Positions 1-12,083 of a stretch of DNA of 64,000 nucleotides are shown here, in pieces. Source of the DNA: Collybiopsis luxurians FD-317 M1 (taxonomy: Eukaryota > Basidiomycota > Agaricomycetes > Agaricales > Omphalotaceae); contig KN834796.1 of NCBI GenBank assembly GCA_000827265.1, positions 234,268 to 298,267 on the forward strand. Direction: 5' to 3'. Position numbers and translations under genes: made by a program. Position 1 is the stretch's first letter, and each line of letters starts with the position of its first letter. The notes beneath the pieces are model-generated. The model saw nothing but the letters and a program-made list of their open reading frames with translations. It did no database searches and had not been told where the DNA came from.

Positions 1-2975
1 TTCCTCGTCCTGATACTTCTTCCATGTGTATCGTATCGCTTTTGTCTCGCACCGCGTCCCTAGATCAGCCTTCATTCTGCTGGAAGGAAACTGAAGGCTA
101 CCGCTCGCTACATCCGCGGTGTCGCCTACACTCGTTACTCGCACCCCTCAACTCTCATCAATCATGAGCAAAGGCGCTACTTATGTATACCATATACATA
201 CCTGCTTGCCGTGCCCGTGATAATCCTCCCGCATGGTTTTCGCCCACGCCTCTTGAATCCGAAAACCAGAAGAATGGGAGCTGTCTCGCCCCCTGTCCTA
301 TCTACCTTGAAGGAATCTCCTGCGGACTGATCATCTCTTTAACGTTTTTAACGGTTTACTTGTTTTTTGGCGGTTTTTTTTTGGCTTTTTACTCCGAATT
401 TTTGAATTTATTTTTTGCTTCCTCTGTATTCTGGCTTGACTTGCCAGGCGTGTTTCAACTAGCTTTGATTCACTTTTTTCTTAATCAGCTATATCCCCAG
501 TTGGTGGTACCCTTTTCATTTTCTTCTGTTGACGCTTCTCCCACTTCCGCCGACCGAGTTGTCCTTGCTGTGCTGCTGCGTATTTTACGACATGCACCTG
601 CCTATTTCATTATCACCTCCGTTCATCCCATTCATCGTCGTCTCAATCGTATATGCGATAACGTCTCAGTCTCATTTGTACACTCCCAATGCACATTAGT
701 ATATATATATTTTTTTGTTTCTTTTCCTTTTTTTTTTTTTTGCATTATCTTCCCGAGCCCCTTTCTCGTTATCGTGTTGTTCTTTGAACAGGTGTACTTT
801 CATGAATAATACTCTATACACGAGTTGAAAAACTTCTTGTATGTAATGTATATTATAGATGATGCATTTTCTGGAGATACGTTGTGTTTGATGCAAATCA
901 TGCGAACGAAGAGATGCGACCAGAAGTCGCATGAAGGACGTGCAAATCATGTAACAGAAGAGATGGGACTACGAGACGGATGTAGGGTGAAAAAGGAATC
1001 AGCTCTTGCACTGTGTTGGCAGGTACTTTGACTTGAGCCACTAGGAAATCCTCAGATTGACGGATGGAATGCTGTTTACTCGACGCGTGTGTGTCTTCAA
1101 ACCGATATTGAGAGACCGATATCTGGAGTTTATCCTTCTTGAGATGACTCGAATCGGAAGGTTATTCTCGGCGATAGTACCTTGAAGGTCGTTTTACTTG
1201 TCAACGACTAGATCCCAATAATTCTGAACGTTCGTCTCAGTACTTCTAGTACGTAGTGAAGAAACATTCCATAGAGAGTGCCAAAAGTGGTTTGCATCTA
1301 GTGTGGGTCGGTCTCGATGGGCTATCATAGGGATACGAGATCATGGAAGGAACGAAACTACTAGAGCGAAAAAAAGTTCATCATTTCATATCTTCGAAGA
1401 ATCGAGCAACTGAGGTAGCTCAGGAATATAGAGAGAGGGGGGAGGATATGGATGCTGCGTTTAGTAAAGAGGATTTCGAGTCTGGGCGATCGGTCGGTGT
1501 GAGATTAAAGAATAAAGAAAACAGTGTATCGTTCACAATTCACATGTACGTTCTTTGGTCAGGATCCGAGGAATACAGAGGATGAGACGAGTAGACGGTC
1601 GGTACTGAAATGGATGCCGTACTCAATGGAGATTGAGATTATTCTGCCCCACATGCTCCACGAATCACAGAGCAAACGCAGAGCAGGGTCGTCGCGAGTA
1701 CGTACATACGTACAAGGGAGGCGGGGAGAATCTGCAGGTCTATGTAGATGGACAGATACGATTGTGATAATCCAAACCAAGATTAAAAAGCTGTGAAGTT
1801 ACGGAATCGAGCACGCAGACATTGAAGAGATCCAATTTGAATCCAATGCACGAGTTTTTTGACGTGACACTGGAAATAGTAGATAGACAGCCGATAGCTT
1901 TGATGCATGCAGTGCTGGTTGGATGGAGTTCGATAATGGCTCTGAAAGGGGGTAGCGTTCCGTAAGGATCAACATGGAAAGGAATCTTATTCTTTGGAAC
2001 ATTGTGAATAAGTTGATGGGTGTTTCTTCTGAGCTTTTTCGACATGCCGCCGTGTCGATATTTCCAGAGCGCCGGAGGGTGTGAATACTGCACTCAAATC
2101 CCTCCCCAAATTTGCACGGTGAGCTCGATGGATTCCTTTAATCGGAACTGCCTAATACTCGTGAAGAGCGCGATTGTCAGGCTGGGACCAGTGGAAGAGA
2201 TCTCAGATTGTCCATGGAAGTGAGATAGGGGCCAGTGGCAATCTACAGGCACACGCGGGGTGGGCGCCTATCATTACTCGTTCCCGGTCGACTTCCTCAA
2301 TGTAACTTCGTCAAGTTGTTCCTTCAAAGCTCTGTCAGTCAAAGTCAAACACTTCCAAGTCTCTCAGTCATCTCATGGCGAGCGCCGTGACCCAGCGCTC
2401 AAAACTTGAGATCAGGTCGGCTTAAACTTACTGAATATCCGATTCGTGAAATTGTGCATCCTATACTTACATTGCGCGGCTTTACTTGTCTTCTGTCTCC
2501 GATTGGACTTTGAGGGGAATGAATTTGAAGAGTTCAGGTCAGGTGGAAGCTTACAACTCGGGTAATGTGACTTACGTTCTAGATCTTCAAATTTCAGACA
2601 AGAACTCCAAGCGTCAAACCTTTGAGAGATTTTCCTTGTATTCTAAATCCAAAAGTGATAAATAGCCACTTTCAAGCCGTTTCTGTGACTCTCTAGATTG
2701 TTGCTTAACTAGGAAAACAATGGAAAAAATAGGTGGTACAATTTTTCTGCTTGGACCAGTCATGGGAGTCACCATAATTTTCATTGTTCACTGAAGAACC
2801 ACTCTGGATCTTTCACGATGAACCACTCTAGATTTTTTCTTCGGATACAAAGGAATTCCTTTATAACCAGTCCTCCTTTGGCCTTGTTCGACTTTTTGCT
2901 GATTTTCTAACTTAGCCTCATACTTGAACTCGGACTATTTATAACTTGGCATACTGTTCGTCCTCCACTGAACCG
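1..2975. other. Gene-poor start of the window
   Basis: No convincing gene was found. One frame is open from base 3 to a TGA at 165-167 and could be the 3' end of a plus-strand gene entering from the left, but its composition does not look distinctive. Bases 340-780 are strongly T- and C-rich and could be an untranslated region. Several short frames between 825 and 2223 have no splice context or family resemblance and are treated as chance. Confidence 0.4.
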
Positions 2976-4193
2976 ATGTCCTCCTCCTCCCCCTCCTCTA
3001 CCTCAGCCACGCCCGGGTCCTTATCCCGGCTCCCCTCCTACGCGTGCGACGCAGACTCGATCTCCCGCGCGCGCTTCAATCGCGCCAAACGCGTCCCAAG
3101 CAACGCATCCTCCAACCGCCACATGGCCTGTGTCAGCGAAAACGATCAGCACAAAATCACCTTTTGCTCAAGTGTCACTAGCACGTATACAACCGTCACC
3201 TTCAAGGCTCCCGAGACGGGGTTCAGGCATCCCAATGCTTCTGCAGTCTTTCCTGGTCCCGGTCCCGAGAGTAGGCTAAACACTTTGGAAGAGGAGAAAG
3301 ATGAGATTGGAGCGCAGGTTAAGAACGGCGGCCCGTTGAAGGGGAGAAATTATAAGAAGATTTTGAAGAACAAGGTGATCAAGCTCCTTCGGGGGGTGCA
3401 AGAAGCAGTGGGAGGTTCATCCGATTCTGGTATTTCGGAAAATGGGCCACATCGCGCTCCCGCCACCGTCGCCGCCAACGGCATCAACAACAATGCTAAA
3501 ATCAGCGCTTCTCTCCCGTCTCGCAAAGGATACTTTGGCAGAACTCGGTATGGTTCTGACGCGTCCAAGGCTGCTACTATCGGTATGGCCAATCTCAACA
3601 GGAGCAATATTACCCTCAATCATTTTGCCGCTGATGGCGACCACATTGGTCCGGGCAGTGGCGTGAACCGCGCGCAACCTCCTCGACAATCTTGGAATCC
3701 TGACTGGAATCGTCAAGTTCGTCGCTCAAGGTCGTTCAGTGACGCGGAGCGCTCATTCCTCGCTAAGAGCCTTTCTGGGATCGACGGAGGCGAAGGACGA
3801 GGGAAAGTGGTGGCGGGTCATTCTAGGAGCAAAGGAGTCCCTGAAGTGGTTTATGAAGAGACTGCGGAAGAGGCTCTCGACCGAGCTGCTCGTGAACTAG
3901 CGGAGGATATTCGACGTCGAAGTAAACATCTGAGCCCGCAAGGATTTCAGCATTTATTTGCGGATCGGGAGTGGGAGGGGGAGGACGGGGACGGGGAAGG
4001 TGAGGGAGAGACTCTTGTAGGATCGAGTCGTGCTTCGCATGGAGAGGAAAATGACTTGGATGCGCTGCTGGATGAAGCCACTGAGGAAGCTAGAAATATG
4101 GCTTTGATTACGGAGGAGATGAGGGATGATGGGTGGTTTATGGATTCGCATGGAGACATGGTCAAGGTCGTGTATCAACCAGGGCGTTTTTGA
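2976..4193 (+). CDS. Serine-rich hypothetical protein, 405 aa
   Basis: I do not recognise this protein. The frame is uninterrupted; I chose the ATG at 2976 because the in-frame TTG ten codons upstream is not a likely eukaryotic start. The N-terminus is rich in serine and proline and looks disordered. A basic stretch near residues 120-135 (LKGRNYKKILKNKVIKLL) could be a nuclear signal or an amphipathic helix. The last 130 residues are acidic and helix-prone, with an Asp/Glu/Gly run around residue 340 and a compact C-terminus ending in VYQPGRF. A T-rich stretch follows the stop at once, as expected of a short fungal 3' UTR. The codon pattern and a high-GC third position make a real gene likely. 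The well-defined C-terminal end suggests a conserved short motif there, but its function is unknown. Confidence 0.7.
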   Translation: MSSSSPSSTSATPGSLSRLPSYACDADSISRARFNRAKRVPSNASSNRHMACVSENDQHKITFCSSVTSTYTTVTFKAPETGFRHPNASAVFPGPGPESRLNTLEEEKDEIGAQVKNGGPLKGRNYKKILKNKVIKLLRGVQEAVGGSSDSGISENGPHRAPATVAANGINNNAKISASLPSRKGYFGRTRYGSDASKAATIGMANLNRSNITLNHFAADGDHIGPGSGVNRAQPPRQSWNPDWNRQVRRSRSFSDAERSFLAKSLSGIDGGEGRGKVVAGHSRSKGVPEVVYEETAEEALDRAARELAEDIRRRSKHLSPQGFQHLFADREWEGEDGDGEGEGETLVGSSRASHGEENDLDALLDEATEEARNMALITEEMRDDGWFMDSHGDMVKVVYQPGRF

Positions 4194-4451
4194 ATTTATC
4201 TTTTTTTATTATGTTCGTTTTCGATTTGTATGTAATTCTATGTAATTTTATGTTATACATGTGCTACCATTTACCTATGAAGGGGGAAGAGATTTGAGCT
4301 CGACTACTGGCGGTGGCTTGCGGCACATGGCCATATTTCCAAATTTAGAAACGCGTCTAGGAGTTTGCACTCCAACTGTCACCTCAATCGGATTCCCGAG
4401 TCCTTCCTTTCCCCTCCTTTTATTTCTTTTTCTCCTCCAGCTACTCCTTGA

Positions 4452-5969
4452 ATGGAGGACGCAAATTCAACTTCAATTCCCAGTTCCAGTAAAACCCTTC
4501 GACACCGAATGCACATTCTTGAAAGGGCCCATTCATTCTCAAAATTGAATCACAAGCAACCTTCAGGCGAGGGTTCTTCAGCTGCTGTGGATAAGCAGTT
4601 CCGCAGCGACGAGGAGGAAGAGCCAGAGACTACGGACAGGGAATACGAGAGCGAATCAGACTCTAGTAGAACGGAAGGGCATGGCGCGCGTTCCAAACGG
4701 TCGAAATCTCCTCCCAGTCATGACGAACAAGAAGGGGAATACCCACCTGATCCTGAACTGTCGCATCTTCCTGCAAAAGCTCGTTCTTGGTATGAATTCG
4801 ATCTGGCTGTCGTAGCAGCCCTTGTGTCGCCTATAGGACATTGGCTCACGGGCGGAGATCACATCAAGAATGTCTTCTTTGTCCTGCTTTTGATTTTCTA
4901 TCTGCATCAAGTTATCGAAAGTCCGTGATTATTCCACGCATAAAAGGCTCACGAAAAAAATTGACCTGATTCTTTAACAGTTCCCTGGACCTTGTATCAT
5001 AACTCCCGTCCACGACTCCATCCACGTTCCTCTCGCACGTCTGCTGCGGAATCTCTGCGTGCAAAACACGCTGCTTCAGAGTTGCGTGTGTTAGAGTTCA
5101 TCTTCTTTTCATTTGCAATCGTTTCGCCGTTTCTCGGAGCCAGCCTCCTCCGATATGTCACATTCGCGATCACCGGTCAAGACATCCATTCTTGGTTCAG
5201 TATTGGACTCTTTGTTCTTGCTACTGGAGTCCGACCGTGGACACATCTGGTCCAACGCTTCACTCAACGTATCACGGACCTGCATGATATCGTGCACTAC
5301 GACTCTGCTGCGAAAGGTGATTCGGAAGATGTTTCGGAGATGAAGCAACAGCTGGAGCTTTTGCGCAGTCGGATGGCGGAGATGGAGGATTCTGTCTTGA
5401 GGTTGCGGAAGAAGCTGTTGAAGGAGACGAACGAGGTGTATGATTATGTCGATGAGCAGGTGGACCCGGTCGAGCAGATGGTCAAGAAACATGACAAGGC
5501 GCTGGAATATGTCTTGCATCTACCTTCAACCCTCTTAGTACCGGGGCCCTCTCGAGCGCAGCCGAAACTTTCTCCAGTCAGCTCTCCTTCCGCCACAACG
5601 TTAAAGTACTGTCACTCCCCTAACCACTCCGGTGCCTCGTCTCCGGTCCCAACGAAACTGGAAACCATCCATGAGGAAGGCACGTCGATGGGCTTTGGCA
5701 CGGGCACGCTAGGAGCGTTGGGGACGAGACCAAATATCGGAGTCCCTCTACCGAAAACGGTCATCGTTAAATCTCCCCCTCCTTCACCAACCGAGCCATG
5801 GCCACCGGCGGTTCTGAAGCCGTTGATTGTGGTGATGTCGTTGATGACACTTCCTGCCTACATCTTTGTAAGGGGTCTGTATACGGTGACGTTTCCTTTC
5901 CGGTGGTGTTTCTGGAAGGTTGTGCATCTTTCGGGTGTTGAGAGGAGGATAGGCCTTGTATGGCGCTGA
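4452..5969 (+). CDS. Multi-pass membrane protein with a central coiled coil, 485 aa
   Basis: Two exons, 4452-4920 and 4981-5969, are joined across a 60-base intron (GT at 4921, AG at 4980, CTGAT branch-like site) that keeps the frame through an Ile codon. Residues 1-105 are acidic, serine-rich and probably cytosolic. Hydrophobic helices follow near residues 130-155 (FFVLLLIFYLH), 190-215 (FIFFSFAIVSPFLGASLL) and 225-245 (FSIGLFVLATGV). A heptad-like coiled coil covers about residues 270-335 (MKQQLELLRSRMAEMEDSVL). A proline/serine linker leads to a last hydrophobic segment (IVVMSLMTLPAYIFV) close to the C-terminus. The layout fits a conserved fungal endomembrane protein of unknown function. 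I see no catalytic motif. The T-rich stretch after 6060 is probably its 3' UTR. Confidence 0.8.
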
Positions 5970-7551
5970 TTGATGCGTTATATTCGATGTTCTCTACAGC
6001 CCCTGCTCACTCGTTCTTCGCTTCTTGCTCCTCGTTTGCGGCACGGAATATTGTGCACCGTGTCTTTCTTTCTTTCTTTTTTTTTTACTCCTCAATCGCT
6101 GTCTTTGTGTTTCTCGCTATCGTTATTCTCTCTCCTTTCCTCTCAGTTTCCTCGGTATTGTTTCTGGACTGTGTCTGGTATGTACTGTACTGTACTATAG
6201 TATGATGTGTCGCGTTGCATTGCATTGAATTTTTTTTTCTTTTTGTTCTTTTTCCTGATAACCTCCTCCCGCCCTCTCCCCTCCTGTTTGCAGCACGTTC
6301 CGCCAAACCTTTTTTTTTTCGCAACGATTTCTTGACTGGTTTGTTCGTCCGCCTGTGTGTCTGTACTCGATCATTGACTCGAGTAGTCTTGTATAAGAAA
6401 AAGTAGGTATAAATCCCAGCATTCATTGTATCGTATCATATCGTATTGTGTGAGTTGGAGGCTTGGGGTCTTGAGTCAGGCCCGAACAACGCTTCGATGC
6501 TTTCGAGTTGAATGAGAGATGGAACGGCGAGTTCTGGTACTAGGAGGTCTTTGGGAAAGAGTTCGGTGCTCAGCGCTCAGCGCCTGGCTGTTAGATGGGG
6601 CGCAGAGATGAAAGTGAGGCGGACTCCGGAGAGAGGTGAGATTTCAGGAGGAAAAAAACCAAAAAAGGGGGGGGGGAGCGTGTCGACCGGACGCGTTAGA
6701 TGAGGTTACTTGTCGCGTGTTCGTCGAGTCCGAGTCACTTCCAAGTTCTTGAGTACCGAACTTGTGTGCGCAGTACTTACTAAAACAGTATCATGTCGAA
6801 TAATCAATTGCTATAGAGGATATTAAAGTGCTACGGAAACATGTACGCTATAACCAAGCATCGCCGCGGCGACGACTCTTTCATTCCCAATCGCAATTTT
6901 TGAGTTGCCTGAAGGTAGCTGCTAGAGTAGTACTACTACTGAGTTGGAACTGTCCAGAGATAAAACGAACGATCTCGTATGGATGTATATACTGATGATT
7001 AGTTGATTGGTTGATTAATGAGATGAGTGGCTGAGCGCTGAATATCTGTTTCCGTCCTTGGATGCTTGTTTTGTTTTTTTTGGAATCTTGTTCGGTACAG
7101 GCATATTTGCCAGTGCCAAGTAAGTACTACGGCAGTGGTTCCGACTGGTCAAAAGTTCGAGACTCGCAAGTTTGGGAATTGAGAGTGGGTTTGGGTTTAG
7201 ACTGGGAGTTGGGGTGTTTAGTCTGGAATATGGTTGCTGTTAGGAAACGAGCAAGGATCGAGAGGGGGAAGGAAGCACGATCAATTGAGTAATACTAACT
7301 ATGGTCAATATATAGCTAAGTGACTCGAGTCAACGGAAGCAAAGTTATGGAATAAAACAGCCTAGCCGTTCCTCAACAGTTGTTGGAAAAAACGCGATAT
7401 TGAGCAGAGGACGATGAGAGGCGGAGACGGAGGCAGAGGAGATTAGGGCGCCTAATCTCAATTATCTTATCTGCCGAGAAGCCGCTTCGCTGGCTTCTCT
7501 AGGATTTAAAACCGTGAGAATGAGGGTCGCCTGCTTTTATTTTCATTGCCA
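5970..7551. other. Intergenic region with T-rich tract and first copy of a direct repeat
   Basis: Bases 6060-6400 are T/C-rich and probably the 3' UTR of the membrane-protein gene. The rest has no coding signal, apart from the repeat copy listed separately at 6770-7240. Bases 7440-7551 are the likely promoter and leader of the Crinkler-like gene. Confidence 0.5.
6770..7240 (+). repeat. Direct repeat, copy 1, upstream of the Crinkler-like gene
   Basis: This stretch aligns over its whole length with 9938-10425 in the same orientation. Shared blocks include GATCTCGTATGGATGTATA, GAGTGGCTGAGCGCTGAATA and GGTTCCGACTGGTCAAAAG, separated by short indels and substitutions. It is non-coding. The two copies bracket the Crinkler-like gene, so the gene and one repeat form a unit of about 3.2 kb. 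It does not look like an LTR: there are no TG/CA ends, primer-binding site or polymerase genes. Confidence 0.8.
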
Positions 7552-9603
7552 ATGGCGAACTCACTGTTGAGTGGTTTTTTCTACCGCCACCACCATCAAC
7601 TAGGAGAAAGGGGTATTATTCACCCTTTCCCTTTCGACTCGACGACAAGAGTACGACATCTGATCGACCATGTGCTAGAATACGCTGGCCTGTGGCTTAA
7701 ACCTGAGGAAAAGTTCGAAGAGCTCAAATATCCGAAAAAGGCTGCCTTTCACATAGGTTTTTTAAAGGTAAGTAGTTCAATATCCTCTGAGGTATCAGTG
7801 CTGATCGCGCACTGCAGGTTGATCTACCTCTCGAACCAATAGAGACCATTCAGGACCGCGTACAACATTGGCTGGAACAGAATTGCGAGCAAGACCCATT
7901 ACTAAGTCACCAAGAAATTTCGAAAATTTGGACTAACAGCGTTGATCCGGATTCGCGTATACAGTTTGTTGTGCTTACCCTCGACGATTTTCAATGTTAG
8001 TCGCGTAGATTTTTAGTTCTTTGATGCAGTCTGAGGTTTTGATTAGATGTTGCTCAAATCGGCGCTCTCCCTGACCCGAAACTAGAGCCTCGAATTGTTG
8101 GTCATAACGGTGCGATCCTTACCTTCATACGGGACTTCAGCTCATTTACTATCGTTTTTCAGCTCGGCTCAAGAGCATGGCAAATATCTCGCAACTTCCA
8201 AGTCCATCGCAGTCAGCTATCGACCCCAAATCCTGTCACAACATAGCCGGCGGTGTTTGCGACGGACGGCCTGCTGGCTTCCATGGTCCCCCTAACGCTT
8301 TGTTCGACAGTCGACTCGCCAAACTTGAGGAGGCCATGTCTAACCTCGACACTATCGAAGTGGATAAGGTATATGTAGAATTTGCGCTCAAGCTTATTTC
8401 GGCTTCAGTTGCCTTCTATCGTCAGGAGGACGAGCGAGAACGGAGGTTGCGCGAAATCGTTTTTGGTAGTTTATTTCCCAATGGCGAATGGCAAAGGGCA
8501 ATTAAGAATGGCAAGCCTGAAGCATTCTGGCTGTTATCTTTGATTTTCGAGCTGAAGAATGAACGAGGTGTTGGAGGTGATGCAAGGATGCAGTGCATTA
8601 TGGATTATCTGAAGCTCTTGAATGATCCTGATCAAGTTTGTCGTCGCGGAAAGTTACTGATAGATACTGATTTAGATGGATTTAGGCACATTCTTTTCGA
8701 GCAACTTCTTGTTGCCCATCTATTCTTTTCGCACTGGCTGGCACACAACTTGATATCTCGACCATCATTTATACTGACGCGCCTTACGTTGACGACGTTT
8801 TTTCGATGAATCTCCGGACTGCGTTCGACATGGAAGATCAGGTATTATGCCTTGCTCGAGCTTTAAAAGTTGTGCAGGAGACATTTCAGCAGCTTCAAAC
8901 TTACTACCACGATCTTCCGACTCAGCGAAAGCATGGCTTCTCTTCACATCTTCCTTCCCCCTCTCCTACTGAAGATGTATCCGTATCCCAAGTTGTTGGA
9001 CTTTCCTTCTTGTACAAACTATGTCAAATTACTGGAGGCCAGGCCAATTTCACGCCAAGCGAATGTAATCGTAACAATGGCCATGCAATCTATGTGGCCA
9101 TTGGCACTCGGGCAAATTCTGCGATTCCCGAAGGGCAAGAAGTAGTCGTTAAATTCTCAAGACGGTACAATGTGAATGCGCATCGGCTATTGTCGGAAGT
9201 CAATCTTGCCCCAAAGCTTTACTACAGTTGTCAAGTGCAAGGTGGTTATACCATGTGCATTATGGAGTACGTGAAGGGAGAGACGGCATTTACCGCACTA
9301 GCATCTCAGCCCGACGAACTGCTACCACGATCGGTCTATCAAGATATCAAGAAGGCAATTGATATTTTACATGAAGCTAATTTGGTTTTTGGTGATCTCC
9401 GTCTTCCCAATATTATTCTCTGGGAATCGAGAGCTATGTTAGTGGACTTTGATTGGTGCGGTAGGGATGGTGTTGCAAGGTATCCTGTCGATCTTAATGT
9501 GTACGCTGAAGGAGAATGGGCTGAAGGAATGGAACGGTATGGACTGATGAAGATGGAGCACGACGTTGAAATGCTTCAGAAGTTAGAAACAATCTGTAAA
9601 TAG
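7552..9603 (+). CDS. Crinkler (CRN)-like protein with kinase-like C-terminal domain, 615 aa
   Basis: Five exons: 7552-7767, 7818-7995, 8047-8109, 8163-8635 and 8686-9603, with introns of 50-53 bases. The N-terminal 150 residues resemble the ubiquitin-like Crinkler header: LKVDLPLEP near residue 72 corresponds to the usual LWKVDLPL, followed by a segment ending in IQFVVLTL. The middle part carries CCPSILFALAG and YTDAPYVDD, a pattern I associate with fungal CRN proteins. The last 200 residues are kinase-like: a putative ATP-binding lysine in VVVKFSRRYN, FGDLRLPNI where kinases have HRDLKPxN, and DFDW in place of DFG. The start is uncertain because CRN headers usually begin with an LFCLVLG-type strand that is missing here, so an upstream exon may exist. 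In oomycetes CRN proteins act in host nuclei; in free-living fungi they are thought to act in conflict. Role here not established. Confidence 0.85.
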
Positions 9604-12083
9604 GTTTTCAAAGAGATCGTTTATTTTCTACTACATATGTACGTGTATAATGAAAACCGCCTCAACGTCACCACCTTGACTACTCGCATACTCGCCCATC
9701 CGTACTTGCCCCAGCCCCTTTTTGACCACTACTGCCATCATCTCTTATCATGCCTACTTTACTCCCCTTTCAATGCCTGAGATTCAATTTGGCGTGCTCG
9801 AACACACTCGAACATTCGTGGACAGTCAACATTTTACTCTGCGATTGCTTTGCGACGCGACCAGTGTGCTTGTGGGTTTCAGGTGGGAGGTTACATTGTC
9901 ACTAGACGATGCCTCGTCCCTGCCCCTCTTCTTTCCAGCACTGTACTTACTCACAACAATACCGTGTCGGACAATCAATAGATGATATCTATTGCAGTAT
10001 CTTCAGAATCATGTACGCTATACCAAGCACCGCCGCGGCCGGGTGACTCTTTCATCCCCAATCGCGATTTTCGAGTTGCCTGAAGGCAGCTACTGGAGTA
10101 GTACTAGTACCAAGTTGGAACTGTCCAGAGGTAAAACGAATGATCTCGTATGGATGTATATACTGTTGATAGGTTGCCAGTGATTAGTTGATTAATGAGA
10201 TGAGTGGCTGAGCGCTGAATATCTGTTTCCGTCTTTGGATGTTCGATTTTTTGGCTTGATCTGTGTAGTTTGTTCGGAAGCACGGTACAGGCACATTGAC
10301 CAGTGCCAAGTACTACTACGGTACTGGTTCCGACTGGTCAAAAGCTCGAGACACGAAGTGATAGTGTTAGTTGGGCTGGGTCCGTTTGGGGTTAGGGTGT
10401 TTATTTTGGAATATGATTGCTTGTTTTTTCGGTAGTTGCGTTTACTTTCTGCGTGATTTTTGTCCGGGTTTGTACGCTTTTTTAAAGCAGTACACGGTCA
10501 TCATGGAGTAGCCGGGACTGGCAGTACACTGCTCTATTGCTAGAACCTTGAGAAGGATATAGCAGTTTTGAGTTGGTTTATCACGGAGCTGCAGAAGCGA
10601 AAGAGATGAAGCGATACTAGTACTACTGCCTTTCTGAGCATTGTTGATATGCCATAGCACATCAATGAAACGTAGCAACCTGGCACTCTCTGGAGCAGCA
10701 GAAACTCCAAAAGGTCAATAGCAGGTAAGATGGCAGTAAATCAACGGTATGTGAGTAAGAATGGAAATTCAGGTAAGTACCTATGAACCATCAACCCGCC
10801 CGCAAGTCCCCGACGCGGGAAGGACAGATTGCAGAGTTCTTGAATCTAATCTCTTTGTCATGATTTTTGATGTATGTGACATGTCATTGGGAGGTAGGAA
10901 CCGATCGTGACTGGGGTGATTCGAGCATTCCCTTACTGGTGCTTCGGTATTTAGAATGTTTCGCGGAATGTTGAAAGATTGAGGATTGGCTCCTTCGAGT
11001 GAGCGTAAAACTGTTGTTTCTAATTTTGAGAGGGCCCGATGGATAGCCGGTTCGAGGATTCGAACCTTGTCCGTGATGTCCGTTGAGTGGCACACTTTAT
11101 GATATTCGACTGTTTCCTTGTTGTATATATGTAGAGCAGAACTAGTCCGACAGGTTTTCTGAACCAAAATTGAAAGGGCGAAGGGAGGTACAATTACCAG
11201 AAGAATGGAAGATCAGATCACGATCACTCTAAGGCCTAGACTGTGAGGGGTAGACCAATGAATGTTCGTCTTGAACGCTGGGCCCCATACCATCACCAAC
11301 TTGTCCAAAATTTGATACCTACATTATGATGTCGTGGGAGGTACGACTTGCGGCATCCACACTGGATTCAGAGCTCGTAAGTCCATGACAAGGTCGGTGT
11401 AAGTCGATATCACACGGTATAGAGTGGGGACATTGTGTTGATGGCCAAGGGGCTACTGACATCTGCGATAATTAAATATCAAGGAACCCAGCCGAGTGAT
11501 CATGATAGAGTATGACCTTTTTAGCGCGCGCTGTACAATATGTTGGCGGGTCGGGTCAAGTTTAAGCGCCATTGAGGGCTTGTGACTTGTAATCTTGAAT
11601 CCCTATAGGTTACCATAGGCTGGCGTGGTGGCCACACGATGCCACGGAGGGCCCTCGAGGCGAGTACGCTACAGGTGGACATGCACAGGTGAGCTGAGTT
11701 GGAAAACTCGAGTAATACTGTTCCCCAGTGACGGCTATGATTGAGGCAATATCGCCCGGTATACTCTGGCTTTGCTCTGGCTTCAAAACCAGAGGGTAGA
11801 GGAACTTGGGGAAGGTGGAGGAGCCGGAGCTTTGCTTAGTGATGCCGAGGAAAAGAGAGTGGGAACGGATTACCAAAAAGAGACTTGAGTCAAAAATTAC
11901 GCGTTTGGCGAACCGCTGGTTTGCTCTCAACCTTTTTTACAGCCGTTCGTGGCCATTGTATCCCTCGTTCTCCTGCTTAGATTTCTTTTATTTTTCGGTT
12001 GGTCTATACATTCTTCATGTGAGTATCCTTCATTTTTTGCTTTCTTTCTATTCAAATTTTTACTGAGCAATTCGACCTGCAGC
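9604..12083. other. Long intergenic region with second repeat copy
   Basis: It holds the second direct-repeat copy (9938-10425). A 128-codon minus-strand frame at 10781-11167 is open, but I recognise nothing in it and see no supporting splice sites. Bases 11780-12083 are presumably the promoter and 5' leader of the downstream RNA-binding protein gene. Confidence 0.4.
9938..10425 (+). repeat. Direct repeat, copy 2, downstream of the Crinkler-like gene
   Basis: This is the partner of 6770-7240, in the same orientation and order. Differences are scattered substitutions and small indels, for example an extra GGTTGCCAGT-like insertion near 10172. Together the copies flank the Crinkler-like gene. 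Confidence 0.8.

Noticed and set aside
6770..10425. LTR retrotransposon or solo LTRs around the Crinkler-like gene
   Set aside because: The repeats lack TG...CA ends, primer-binding site and polypurine tract, and no gag or pol sequence lies between them.
11030..11100. tRNA-like B-box (GGATTCGAACC on the plus strand)
   Set aside because: It is part of a local palindrome (GGTTCGAGGATTCGAACC); the T stem pairs poorly and no matching acceptor stem or anticodon arm can be drawn.
10781..11167. 128-codon minus-strand gene
   Set aside because: No family resemblance, no splice partners and no codon pattern different from neighbouring non-coding DNA.
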